From: VRUE01 sp963707965
GTDB taxonomy: Bacteria > Actinomycetota > Thermoleophilia > Solirubrobacterales > 70-9
Length of the DNA stretch: 64,000 nt
Direction of reading: 5' to 3'
Assembly (NCBI GenBank): GCA_963707965.1
Contig: CAVPRR010000004.1
Location: 186,001-250,000 of the forward strand
The notes under the pieces are model-generated. The model was not told where the DNA came from. It did no database searches and worked only from the letters and a program-made list of their open reading frames with translations. Within the stretch, counting starts at the first letter, position 1. Every line of letters begins with the position of its first letter. The position numbers and the translations under genes are program-made. Positions 48,334-56,759 of this stretch are shown in pieces.

Positions 48334-49523
48334 TGGTGGCCGACGAGCGCATCTCGCTCAGCGAGGCCTCGCGTCGCTCGGGCGTTTCTGCCAGCACCCT
48401 GAAGCGCTGGGCCACCGAGCAGGTCGTGCCGGTGAGGAGGGGCCGCTGGACGGCAGCGGCAGCCGCGCAGGCCCGGGTGGTGGCGCGGATGCGTGAACGC
48501 GGCCACTCGCTCGACGATCTGAAGCGGGCGGGCCGGGAGGGCAGGCTCTCCTTCGGCTTCGTCGAGGATCTCTTCCCCCAGTCGGACGAGCGGGTGACCG
48601 TGGAGGAGGTGGCCCGCGAGACGGGCCTCGAGCCGGAGCTGGTCGAGCGCATCCTCGTCATCCTCGGCACCCCGCTCCGCCGCGAGCGACTGCTCAACCC
48701 CGACGACGTCAGGGCGCTGCGGCACTGCGCGCGGGTTCTGGCCGCCGGCTTCCCGCTCGTCGCGTTCCTGCAGCTGGTCCGCGTCTACGTGCAGTCACTG
48801 CGGCGCATTGCCGACGCCGAGATGCGGCTCTTCCACCTGTACGTCCACGAACCGAAGATTCGCGATGCTGTCCCTGAGCTGCAGATCGCCGAGGAGATGG
48901 GCGAGCTGGCCGCGGACATCCTGCCGCTGGCGGCCCCGCTCACCGACTACCTGCACACGCGCTACCTGCGCTTCTTCCTTCAGCAGGACGTCGTCGGGCA
49001 TATGGAGAACGAGCTGGACGCGTCGACCCCTCACCTCGGCCAGCTTCCCGTCGCCCTCTGCTTCATCGACCTCACCGGCTTCACCCGCTACACGGAGGAG
49101 GAGGGCGACCTCGAGGCGCTCGACGTCGTGGAGAACTTCGTCGAAACGGTGGAGGCGACCCTTCCACCCGAAGCGACGATCGTGAAGACGATCGGCGACG
49201 AGGTGATGGTGGTCTCGCCCGACCCCGTCTCCCTCACGGAGTGGGCGGTGCGATTCCTGGCCCGCTTCCCGGAGCGCCCACGGCCGCGTGTGGGCATCCA
49301 CTGCGGGGAGGCGGTCTATCGCGATGGCGACTACTTCGGCGGCCAGGTGAATCTTGCCCACCGTGTGGTCGGTCACGCCCAGGCCGGGGAGCTGCTGGTG
49401 ACCGACCGGGTCGTTGGGGCGATCGACGGGCGGGAGGGCCTTGCGTTCGAGCCGATCGGCGAGGTCAGCCTCAAGGGCTTCCCGGCGCCGACGCCGCTGT
49501 TCGTCGTCCGCACGGCGAGCTGA
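48333..49523 (+). CDS. MerR-type HTH fused to class III adenylate cyclase
   Basis: 396 aa. Residues 5-70 form a MerR-like winged helix (ISLSEASRRSGVSASTLKRWATEQVVPVRRG); a helical linker follows to about 235. The class III cyclase domain (240-390) has both metal Asp residues (D246 in CFIDLTGFT and D289 in KTIGDEVM), the adenine-selecting Lys285/Asp333 pair, and the transition-state Asn340 and Arg344 in VNLAHR. It should make cAMP. The HTH may bind DNA or serve as a regulatory domain. GTG 48336 is an alternative start. Confidence 0.88.
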   Translation: MVADERISLSEASRRSGVSASTLKRWATEQVVPVRRGRWTAAAAAQARVVARMRERGHSLDDLKRAGREGRLSFGFVEDLFPQSDERVTVEEVARETGLEPELVERILVILGTPLRRERLLNPDDVRALRHCARVLAAGFPLVAFLQLVRVYVQSLRRIADAEMRLFHLYVHEPKIRDAVPELQIAEEMGELAADILPLAAPLTDYLHTRYLRFFLQQDVVGHMENELDASTPHLGQLPVALCFIDLTGFTRYTEEEGDLEALDVVENFVETVEATLPPEATIVKTIGDEVMVVSPDPVSLTEWAVRFLARFPERPRPRVGIHCGEAVYRDGDYFGGQVNLAHRVVGHAQAGELLVTDRVVGAIDGREGLAFEPIGEVSLKGFPAPTPLFVVRTAS

Positions 49524-49594
49524 CCCCGCGCCGCGGGGCGGGCCCGCGGGCGCCTCCGGCCTCCGCGGAGCGGCGAAGCGCGAGACTCTGTTGT

Positions 49595-50572
49595 GTGGAG
49601 ACCGACGCGATGCTCGCCGACGCGATGCTGGAGGAGGTGCGGTCGAGCGGCCTGCTGCCGCCCGGTGCTTCGCTCGTTGCGATGCTCTCGGGTGGGCGGG
49701 ACTCGGTGTGCATGCTCGACCTCGCCGTTAGGGCGCTCGGCCCCGGTGCGGTGACCGCACTTCACGTCAACTACGGGCTTCGCGACGACTCGGACGCCGA
49801 TCAGGCCCATTGCGCGGCGCTCTGCGAGCGGCTCGGGGTGCGGCTGGAGGTGGAGCGGCCGCGCCGGCCCGAGGGCCCCGGCAACCTTCAGGCGTGGGCG
49901 CGCGATGCCCGCTACGCGGCGGCGGAGCGGCTTGCCCGCCCGCACGACTCCCTGATCGTCACCGGCCACACTGCGGACGATCAGGTTGAGACGATTCTCT
50001 ACCGGCTCGCCTCCTCACCGAGTCGCCGCGCCCTGCTTGGCATGCGCCCGCGCGACGGCAGACTGGTCCGGCCGCTGCTCGCGTTTACGCGGGCGCAGAC
50101 AACGGCCTATTGCGAAGCGCAGGGACTCGCCTGGCGCGACGACTCGACGAACGCCGAGCTTTCATATGCGCGGAATCGCGTCCGCCACCGGTTGGCTCCC
50201 GCCCTGGCGGAGATCCATCCGGCTGCCGCGCAGAACGTGCTGCGCACGGCGGAGCTGCTGCGCGACGAGGCCGAGGTGCTGGACGCGCTGGTGGCTGCCG
50301 AGATCGACGGCTCCAGCGGTTCGGCCCGGGGGACGATTGAGCTCGAGCGCCTCGCCGAGCTGCCGCCCGCGCTGCGTCGCCTCGTCGTGCAGCAGCTGGC
50401 GGACCGCGCGGCCGGGCGACCGGTTGCGGGCGCGGCCCGGCACGCCGACGAGGTCGCGGCGCTGCGCCGCACCGGTACGGCGATGCTCGACCTGGGCGGT
50501 GGGGTGCGGGCGATCGTCGAGCGCGGCGTGCTGCGCGCGGAGCCGCCGAGCAGGCGAGAGCGCAGCGAGTGA
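49595..50572 (+). CDS. tilS: tRNA(Ile)-lysidine synthase
   Basis: 325 aa. The PP-loop is SGGRDS at 32-37, then LHVNYGLRDDSDADQAHC, VTGHTADDQVETILYRLA and DDSTNAELSYARNRVRHRL. The enzyme converts C34 of the AUA-reading tRNA-Ile to lysidine. GTG 49595 is used; ATG 49610 is possible. First gene of the conserved tilS-hpt-ftsH block. Confidence 0.93.
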   Translation: METDAMLADAMLEEVRSSGLLPPGASLVAMLSGGRDSVCMLDLAVRALGPGAVTALHVNYGLRDDSDADQAHCAALCERLGVRLEVERPRRPEGPGNLQAWARDARYAAAERLARPHDSLIVTGHTADDQVETILYRLASSPSRRALLGMRPRDGRLVRPLLAFTRAQTTAYCEAQGLAWRDDSTNAELSYARNRVRHRLAPALAEIHPAAAQNVLRTAELLRDEAEVLDALVAAEIDGSSGSARGTIELERLAELPPALRRLVVQQLADRAAGRPVAGAARHADEVAALRRTGTAMLDLGGGVRAIVERGVLRAEPPSRRERSE

Positions 50573-50585
50573 ATAATGCGGCGGG

Positions 50586-51122
50586 ATGGATTCCATGAGT
50601 GAGTCGGCAATCGGGGAGACCCTCATCTCCAGCGACGACCTGAAGCGTCGTGTCGCTGAGCTGGGGCAGCAGCTCAGCCGGGAGTACGAGGGTCGCGATC
50701 TGTTCATGGTCGGGGTGCTGAAGGGAGCCGTCATCTTCCTGGCCGACCTGATGCGCAGCATCACGGTTCCCTGCGAGATCGATTTCATGGCGGTGTCCAG
50801 CTACGGGTCGCGGACCGACACCTCCGGAGTGGTGCGCATCCTCAAGGACCTCGATGCGCCCATCGAGGGGCGCCATGTCCTGGTCGTGGAGGACATCATC
50901 GACTCGGGCCTCACCCTCCAGTACCTGATGCGCGCCCTGAAGGCTCGCGGCCCCGCCTCGCTGGAGGTCTGCGCATTGCTGACGAAGCCGGAGCGCCTCC
51001 GCGTCGACCTCGAGCCCCGCTACGTCGGCTTCGAGATCCCCAACCGTTTCGCGATCGGCTACGGCCTCGACCACGCACAGCACTACCGCAACCTCGATTA
51101 CGTCGCCGCGCTGGACGGCTAG
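50586..51122 (+). CDS. hpt: hypoxanthine phosphoribosyltransferase
   Basis: 178 aa. The PRPP loop is VLVVEDIIDSGLTL; GVLKGAVIFLADL and SYGSRTDTSG are also typical. It salvages hypoxanthine and guanine to nucleotides. It lies 13 bp after tilS; a TAATGC hexamer 6 nt before the ATG could give a second start of transcription. Confidence 0.95.
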   Translation: MDSMSESAIGETLISSDDLKRRVAELGQQLSREYEGRDLFMVGVLKGAVIFLADLMRSITVPCEIDFMAVSSYGSRTDTSGVVRILKDLDAPIEGRHVLVVEDIIDSGLTLQYLMRALKARGPASLEVCALLTKPERLRVDLEPRYVGFEIPNRFAIGYGLDHAQHYRNLDYVAALDG

Positions 51123-51158
51123 GCGCGAAAACCGCCCTGGTACGCTGATTTTTCCGCC

Positions 51159-53105
51159 ATGAGGCGTTTTTTCAAAAGCGCGGCCTTCCCGATCCTGCTG
51201 GTGGTGATCCTCGCCTTCGCGGCCCAGAAGTGGATCAGCACCGGGCCGGAGACCAAGCCACCCTCCTACAACGAGCTGGTCAAGCCGGATAAGGGACTGA
51301 TCGCCAGCGGTCGGGTCGAAGAGGTGACGATCAACACCAAGGACAACACGCTCGACATCAAGGAAACGGGCGGCGACAGCTTCTCGACCGGCTACCCGCC
51401 CAACACCGAGCAGAGCCTGGTCAACCTTCTCGACCGCAACGACGTGAAGACGACCGTGAAGGGGACGGGCGGTTCCAGCCTGCTTTCGCTGCTCACCTAC
51501 ATCCTGCCCTTCGTCCTCTTCTTCGGCTTCTGGATATTCCTGATGAACCAGATGCAGGGTGGTGGCTCTCGGGTCATGAACTTCGGCAAGTCGAAAGCGA
51601 AGCGCATGTCGGTCGACGCGCCGAAAATCACCTTCCGCGACGTCGCCGGGGTCGACGAGGCGGTGCAGGAGCTGCACGAGATCAAGGAGTTCCTGGAGAA
51701 CCCGAAGAAATTCCAGGCGCTCGGAGCCCGCATCCCAAAGGGGGTCCTCCTATATGGACCGCCCGGCACCGGCAAGACCCTGCTGGCTCGCGCGGTCGCC
51801 GGTGAGGCCGGCGTCCCCTTCTTCTCGATCTCTGGCTCGGACTTCGTCGAGATGTTCGTGGGCGTGGGGGCAAGCCGTGTGCGCGATCTGTTCGAGCAGG
51901 CGAAACAGAACTCCCCCTGCATCATCTTCATGGACGAGATCGACGCCGTGGGTCGCCATCGCGGCGCCGGCATGGGAGGGGGCCACGACGAGCGCGAGCA
52001 GACGCTGAACCAGCTCCTGGTCGAGATGGACGGTTTCGAGATGAAAGACAACATCATCCTGATCGCCGCCACGAACCGTCCCGACATCCTCGACCCGGCG
52101 CTGCTGCGACCCGGTCGCTTCGACCGTCAGGTGGTCGTCGACCGCCCCGACCGCAAGGGCCGCAAGCAGATCCTCGAAGTCCACACTCGCGGCAAGCCGC
52201 TCGCCAAGGAAATCGACCTTGACGCGCTGGCCGGGCAGACCCCGGGCTTCACCGGGGCCGACCTGTCCAACCTGATCAACGAGGCGGCGTTGCTCACCGC
52301 CCGCCAGGGCCGTCGAGAGATCTCCATGCAGGAGCTGGAGGAGGGGATCATGCGGGTGATCGCCGGCCCCGAGAAGAAGACCCGGGTGATGAGCGAGAAG
52401 GAGCGGCTGATCACCGCGTATCACGAGCTCGGCCACGCGATCGTCGGCCACCTGCTGCCCAACTGCGATCCGGTCCACAAGGTCTCGATCATCAGCCGCG
52501 GCCAGGCGCTCGGCTACACGATCTCCCTGCCGACCGAAGACAAGTTCCTCACCAGCCGCGCCGAGCTGACCGACACGATGGCGATGACACTGGGCGGCCG
52601 GGCCGCCGAGGAGATCATCTTCGGAGAGATCACCACCGGCGCCTCGAACGACCTCGAGAAGGTGACGGAGACGGCGAAGCAGATGGTGATGCGGTTCGGG
52701 ATGTCGGAGCGCCTCGGCCCGCGCGTTTTCGGCCACGACCGTACGCAGCCCTTCCTCGGACGTGAGTTCTCCTCCGAGCCCGATTACTCGGACGAGATTG
52801 CCCGTGAGATCGACGATGAGATCCGCCGCATCGTCGAGGGGGCCCACCAGACCGCGAAGGACCTGCTCACGGAGCGCCGTAACGATCTGGATCAGATCTC
52901 CGGGATCCTGCTGGAGCGCGAGACGATCGACGCCGAGCAGTTCGTCGCATTGCTCGAGGGGCGCTCCGAGGACGAGGTGTTCGCCGACGAGGACGAGGAG
53001 GCGAAGCCGGTCGAGTCGGCACCCGAACCGGAGCGGCCGCAGCGTGAGGGAGCCCGTCCGGCCCCTCGCCCCCGCCCGGGCTTCGCCGGCGGCGACGCGA
53101 GTTAG
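51159..53105 (+). CDS. ftsH: ATP-dependent membrane zinc metalloprotease FtsH
   Basis: 648 aa. Two membrane segments (about 9-24 and 108-128) flank a short external domain. The AAA+ module has Walker A GPPGTGKT (200-207), Walker B IIFMDEID and the SRH with LRPGRFDRQ. The zinc site is HELGH at 422-426. FtsH degrades membrane and short-lived cytosolic proteins. The C-terminal 60 residues are acidic then Pro/Arg-rich. A TACGCT box (51141-51146) may be its -10 element. A 99-bp nested palindrome begins at its stop codon. Confidence 0.97.
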   Translation: MRRFFKSAAFPILLVVILAFAAQKWISTGPETKPPSYNELVKPDKGLIASGRVEEVTINTKDNTLDIKETGGDSFSTGYPPNTEQSLVNLLDRNDVKTTVKGTGGSSLLSLLTYILPFVLFFGFWIFLMNQMQGGGSRVMNFGKSKAKRMSVDAPKITFRDVAGVDEAVQELHEIKEFLENPKKFQALGARIPKGVLLYGPPGTGKTLLARAVAGEAGVPFFSISGSDFVEMFVGVGASRVRDLFEQAKQNSPCIIFMDEIDAVGRHRGAGMGGGHDEREQTLNQLLVEMDGFEMKDNIILIAATNRPDILDPALLRPGRFDRQVVVDRPDRKGRKQILEVHTRGKPLAKEIDLDALAGQTPGFTGADLSNLINEAALLTARQGRREISMQELEEGIMRVIAGPEKKTRVMSEKERLITAYHELGHAIVGHLLPNCDPVHKVSIISRGQALGYTISLPTEDKFLTSRAELTDTMAMTLGGRAAEEIIFGEITTGASNDLEKVTETAKQMVMRFGMSERLGPRVFGHDRTQPFLGREFSSEPDYSDEIAREIDDEIRRIVEGAHQTAKDLLTERRNDLDQISGILLERETIDAEQFVALLEGRSEDEVFADEDEEAKPVESAPEPERPQREGARPAPRPRPGFAGGDAS

Positions 53106-53204
53106 GAGGAGGGGCACGACGTCTCCTCCCCGGACTCGCAGACCAACTAATTAGTTGGTCTGCTCTGAGTATCCGTCCCTTGAGGAGACGTCGTGCCCCT
53201 CCTC
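53106..53204. repeat. 99-bp nested palindrome between ftsH and folP
   Basis: A 23-bp perfect inverted repeat (53106-53128 and 53182-53204; arm begins GAGGAGGGGCACGACG) encloses a second, 26-bp perfect palindrome at 53138-53163 whose centre is ACCAACTAATTAGTTGGT. The spacers differ (9 and 18 bp). It starts directly after the ftsH stop codon and ends 59 bp before folP. It could be a terminator/processing structure, an operator or a small mobile remnant. Confidence 0.85.
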
Positions 53205-53263
53205 GAGCGGACAAGGCCCCAAGCCGCCTCGTGACCTCCAATCCGTCCCGCAATACTTCGCCC

Positions 53264-54052
53264 ATGAATCCGAGGCTGATGGGCGTGGTGAATGTCACGC
53301 CGGACTCGTTCTCCGATGGGGGGCTCTACCTCGATGCGGATGCCGCGATCGAGCACGGGCGGGAGCTGGCTGCGCAGGGGGCGGACATCCTCGACGTGGG
53401 TGGCGAGTCGACACGGCCCGGGGCGGCCAGGGTGAGCGAGGCGGAGGAGCTGGCGCGGGTCGAACCGGTTGTCTCCGCGCTGGCGGCGGCCGGGCACGCG
53501 GTCTCGATCGATACGTCGAAGCTGGCGGTTGCCGAGGCGGCCCTTGGCGAGGGGGCGTCGATCGTCAATGACGTCACAGCGCTTCGGGGCGACCCGGAAA
53601 TCGGCCGCCTGTGCGCTGAGCGGGGCGCTGGACTGGTCCTGATGCACATGCAGGGGAGCCCGCGCACGATGCAGGAGAACCCAACCTACGACGACGTCGT
53701 CGATGTTGTGAAGGCCTTCCTCGCCGATCGGCTCGAGGCGGCGGTCGCCCAGGGAGTCGAGGAGGGGCGAATCTGGCTCGATCCCGGTATCGGCTTCGGC
53801 AAGACGCTCGAGCACAACCTGGAGCTGCTGCGCCGCCTCGGCGAGCTGCGCGCGCTGGGCCGCCCGCTGGTGGTCGGCACCTCCCGCAAGAGCTTCATCG
53901 GCAGGATCGACGGCTCCGAGGTCGGCGATCGGCTGGGTGGCACGATCGCCTCCTCGGTGCTCGCCGTGGCTGAGGGCGCCGACGTGCTTAGGGTCCATGA
54001 CGTCGCCGAGGCCCACCAGGCGCTGAGGGTCTCCAACGCGATACTCGGATAG
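53264..54052 (+). CDS. folP: dihydropteroate synthase
   Basis: 262 aa. Both family signatures are present: MGVVNVTPDSFSDGG at the start and DILDVGGESTRPGA near residue 45, plus WLDPGIGFGKTLEHNLELL and VGTSRKSFIG. It joins p-aminobenzoate to the pterin. ATG 53264 is chosen because upstream sequence belongs to the palindrome. folE, often found between ftsH and folP in actinobacteria, is absent here. Confidence 0.96.
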   Translation: MNPRLMGVVNVTPDSFSDGGLYLDADAAIEHGRELAAQGADILDVGGESTRPGAARVSEAEELARVEPVVSALAAAGHAVSIDTSKLAVAEAALGEGASIVNDVTALRGDPEIGRLCAERGAGLVLMHMQGSPRTMQENPTYDDVVDVVKAFLADRLEAAVAQGVEEGRIWLDPGIGFGKTLEHNLELLRRLGELRALGRPLVVGTSRKSFIGRIDGSEVGDRLGGTIASSVLAVAEGADVLRVHDVAEAHQALRVSNAILG

Positions 54053-54120
54053 GTCCGGTGAGGGCGGAGCGGGATCCCACAGACCTCCGGTTCCCCGCGA
54101 AGCGGGAAACTGTGTAGCCC

Positions 54121-54543
54121 ATGGAGTCTCACGGGAACGGGATCGAGTCGCGGGTCGAGGTGGACCTGCGCGGTCTGTCGATCTACACGCACCACGGTGT
54201 CAGCGACGCCGAGCAGGAGGTTGGCCAGCGCCTCGAGTTCGACATCGCGTTCGACGTCCCCGACTGCGACGCCGTGCTCACCGACCGGATCGAGGACACA
54301 GTCGATTACAGCGAGGTTTGCGACATCGTTGCCCTCGCCGCCACCGAGCGCAGCTACCGCACGCTGGAGCGCCTGGCTCAGGTGGTCGGCCAGCGATTGA
54401 TGGAGCGCTACGGCTGCGAGTCCGTGAGGGTGCGGGCATCGAAGCCCGAGCCGCCGCTGCCGCTGGCCATCCAGGAGGTGGGCGTCGAGGTGACCCAGGA
54501 GCGCGGCGAGGAGCCCGACGAGGAGAACGGCGAGGAGGCATGA
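54121..54543 (+). CDS. folB: dihydroneopterin aldolase
   Basis: 140 aa. LRGLSIYTHHGVSDAEQEVGQ carries the conserved Gly/Glu region; YSEVCDIV and the Lys in VRVRASKPEPPLP complete the active-site pattern. It cleaves dihydroneopterin to hydroxymethyl-dihydropterin. The acidic tail (EEPDEENGEEA) is an extension. Followed by a perfect 15-bp hairpin before folK. Confidence 0.93.
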   Translation: MESHGNGIESRVEVDLRGLSIYTHHGVSDAEQEVGQRLEFDIAFDVPDCDAVLTDRIEDTVDYSEVCDIVALAATERSYRTLERLAQVVGQRLMERYGCESVRVRASKPEPPLPLAIQEVGVEVTQERGEEPDEENGEEA

Positions 54544-54551
54544 CCTGACGT

Positions 54552-54592
54552 GCACCCCAGTTGACCGCGCATTGGGTGGTCAACTGGGGTGC
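54552..54592 (+). other. intercistronic hairpin between folB and folK
   Basis: GCACCCCAGTTGACC (54552-54566) is perfectly complementary to 54578-54592 around an 11-nt loop. It lies within an operon, so attenuation or mRNA stabilisation is as likely as termination. Confidence 0.6.
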
Positions 54593-54610
54593 GCGCCAAA
54601 CCAATCGCTC

Positions 54611-55156
54611 ATGATGCGGACTGGCTACCTGGGACTTGGCTCGAACGTCGGCGATCGCGCGGCACATCTGCGCGCGGCCGTAGCCATGCTGCGCGAGCGC
54701 GGCGTGGATGTCGAGGCGGTTTCCTCCCCTTATGAGACCGAGCCGGTCGGCGAGGTTCTCGATCAGCCGGACTTCCTCAACGCAACGGTTCGCATCCGCA
54801 CCGAGCTGGAGCCCGAGGCGCTGCTCGACCTCTGCAAGGAGATCGAGGCCGCGCGCGGCCGCGCGCTCGACGCTCCACGGCACAGCGCCCGCCCGCTCGA
54901 CGTCGACCTTCTGTTGCTCGGCGATCTGGAGCTCTCGACCGAGCGCCTGAGGCTGCCCCATCCCGAGGTCACCGGCCGCCGCTTCGTCCTCGTCCCGTTG
55001 CTCGAGCTGGACCCGGAGTTGACGTTGCCGGACGGCAGCCGGTTGGCCGCCGCCCTCGCCGCGCTTGGGCCCGGCCAGCGGGTGTGGGAGGCGGATGAGC
55101 AGAAGCGGGGGAACCGCGAACAGAACTTCCCCGGGCGAGCGCGGAAGGACGATTGA
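54611..55156 (+). CDS. folK: HPPK (6-hydroxymethyl-dihydropterin pyrophosphokinase)
   Basis: 181 aa. YLGLGSNVGDR opens the fold; the ATP-loop region appears as PRHSARPLDVDLLLLGD, and RLPHPEVTGRRFVLVPLLEL follows. The product is the substrate of FolP. The tail after residue 155 is basic and probably unstructured. Last of the folate genes; a convergent GST gene follows 13 bp later. Confidence 0.94.
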   Translation: MMRTGYLGLGSNVGDRAAHLRAAVAMLRERGVDVEAVSSPYETEPVGEVLDQPDFLNATVRIRTELEPEALLDLCKEIEAARGRALDAPRHSARPLDVDLLLLGDLELSTERLRLPHPEVTGRRFVLVPLLELDPELTLPDGSRLAAALAALGPGQRVWEADEQKRGNREQNFPGRARKDD

Positions 55157-55169
55157 ACGCCGCGCGCCG

Positions 55170-55928
55170 CTAGGCCGCGGCGGCCGGCTCGTTGCGCAGC
55201 GGTTCGAGCCAGGCGGGCGGCAGGATCGGGGGGAAGTCGCCGGCGGTGCGGGGCTGGACGCGCTTGACCAACTGCCCGGCGGGGCGTGCCTCGATCAGCG
55301 GGCGCAGGTCCTGGAAGGTCATCGCGAGGGACAGGCTGGCGGCGATCTGGAAGTCGGCGGCGTTCAGCTCCTCGCCGTCGAGGGTGCCGGCGGCGATCAG
55401 GTCGTCGACCCGCTGCAGGAGGCCGCCGAGGGCGGCGAGGGCAGCGCGCACGTTCTCGTCGGTTGCCGCGTTGATGCGCTTCTCGAGAGCAATGATCGGC
55501 GCCGCGGTGCGAACGGCCAGTCCGATCGGGATCCCCAGCCGTGCGCCCTCAGAGTAGCTGCGCAGTGGCGAGGAGTCCTGCTGAAAGGCCCACCAGATGA
55601 TCTGGCGGATCGGGTGCTGGAGCTCCTCGTCGCCAAAGCGCTCCGCCTCCTCGACTGCGGCGCGCTTCTCGGGGTCCGCCGGGAAGAGGGGCGGATCGGG
55701 CTGCACCCTCTCCAGCTCGCGGGCGATCTCCCGCGACCCCTGGATGCGCCGCCCGTCGATCTTCAGCGCCGGCACCGTTGGGCCGGGGAAGCGGAGAGCA
55801 CGCACGACGACCCTCGAGATCGCCGGGAAGAGGTCGGTGCGCTTGAAGTCGATGCCCTTGTGCCTCAGCATCAGCTGCACGGCTTCCCCCGGGTGGGAGC
55901 CCGGGATCGTGTAGAGCCGGACGTTCAC
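55170..55928 (-). CDS. glutathione S-transferase-like protein
   Basis: 252 aa. The N-terminal thioredoxin-like domain reads VRLYTIPGSHPGEAVQLMLRHKGIDFKRTDLF and GPTVPALKIDGRRIQGSREIARELE, with the Ser/cis-Pro features of GSTs; the remainder is helical. The catalytic Cys/Ser is ambiguous. GTG 55928 is used. It interrupts the plus-strand housekeeping block. Actinobacteria often lack glutathione, so the substrate thiol is uncertain. Confidence 0.8.
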   Translation of the reverse strand: MNVRLYTIPGSHPGEAVQLMLRHKGIDFKRTDLFPAISRVVVRALRFPGPTVPALKIDGRRIQGSREIARELERVQPDPPLFPADPEKRAAVEEAERFGDEELQHPIRQIIWWAFQQDSSPLRSYSEGARLGIPIGLAVRTAAPIIALEKRINAATDENVRAALAALGGLLQRVDDLIAAGTLDGEELNAADFQIAASLSLAMTFQDLRPLIEARPAGQLVKRVQPRTAGDFPPILPPAWLEPLRNEPAAAA

Positions 55929-55985
55929 TGTGGGACAGATCCTATGCGGATCCCCCGGTCGGCGTCTGGCGGCGGCGAATGTCGC

Positions 55986-55991
55986 GATAAT
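55986..55991 (+). promoter_or_regulatory. leaderless -10 box GATAAT
   Basis: GATAAT ends 6 nt before the GTG of coaX. Confidence 0.5.
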
Positions 55992-55997
55992 CGCCTC

Positions 55998-56759
55998 GTG
56001 CTTCTCGCGATAGACGTCGGCAACACGCAAACCCATCTCGGGGCCTTCGACGGCGAGCGCCTCGTTGAGCACTGGCGGTTCCAGACCCGCGCCGGGGCAA
56101 CCGGCGACGAGCTGGCCGAGCGGATCGGGGGCATGCTGGCGCTGAACGAGATCGGCCTTGGCGATCTCGACGCGGTCTGCGTCTCCTCGGTCGTCCCGCC
56201 GCTCGGCACCCAATACGAGCAGCTCACGGCGAGGTACCTGCACGCTGAGTGCCTGACGATCGGGCCCGGTGTGAAGACCGGCATGCCGATCAGGCTCGAC
56301 AACCCGCTCGAGATCGGCGCCGACCGTCTCGTCAACGCGGTCGCCGCCTATGAGCGGTTCGGCAGCGCCTGCATCGTCGTCGATTTCGGCACCGGGATCA
56401 ACTTCGACGCGGTCTCCGATGCGGGCGAATACCTGGGTGGGGCGATTGCCCCAGGGCTTGAGATCTCGCTCACCGCCCTGGCTGAGCGCGCCGCCCGGAT
56501 CCCCCGCATCGACCTCGCCGAGCCGGAGACGGCGATCGGTCGCTCCAGCCGCGCCGCCATCCAGTCCGGCGTCGTCTTCGGCTTCGCCGGTCTCATCGAC
56601 GGCGTCGTTCGCCGGATCGAGGAGGAACTGGGCGAGGTCAGCCTGCTGGCGACCGGTGGCCTCGCAGCGGTGATCGTGCCCTTCACCGAAACGATTGACG
56701 ACGTGGACGAGATGCTTACCCTGAAGGGACTTCGGTTGATCTATGAGAGGAACTCGTAA
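55998..56759 (+). CDS. coaX: type III pantothenate kinase
   Basis: 253 aa. Phosphate loop DVGNTQTH (6-13), GADRLVNAVAAY and the second nucleotide motif VVDFGTGINFDAV, then GEYLGGAIAPG. It phosphorylates pantothenate in CoA synthesis. GTG 55998 is supported by GATAAT 6 nt upstream. It overlaps the dus gene by 17 bp. Confidence 0.95.
   Translation: MLLAIDVGNTQTHLGAFDGERLVEHWRFQTRAGATGDELAERIGGMLALNEIGLGDLDAVCVSSVVPPLGTQYEQLTARYLHAECLTIGPGVKTGMPIRLDNPLEIGADRLVNAVAAYERFGSACIVVDFGTGINFDAVSDAGEYLGGAIAPGLEISLTALAERAARIPRIDLAEPETAIGRSSRAAIQSGVVFGFAGLIDGVVRRIEEELGEVSLLATGGLAAVIVPFTETIDDVDEMLTLKGLRLIYERNS

Noticed and set aside
53180..53263. Longer folP start (TTG at 53180)
   Set aside because: The added residues are Arg/Pro-rich and encoded by the right arm of the palindrome; family members start at the MNPRLMGVVNVTPD position.
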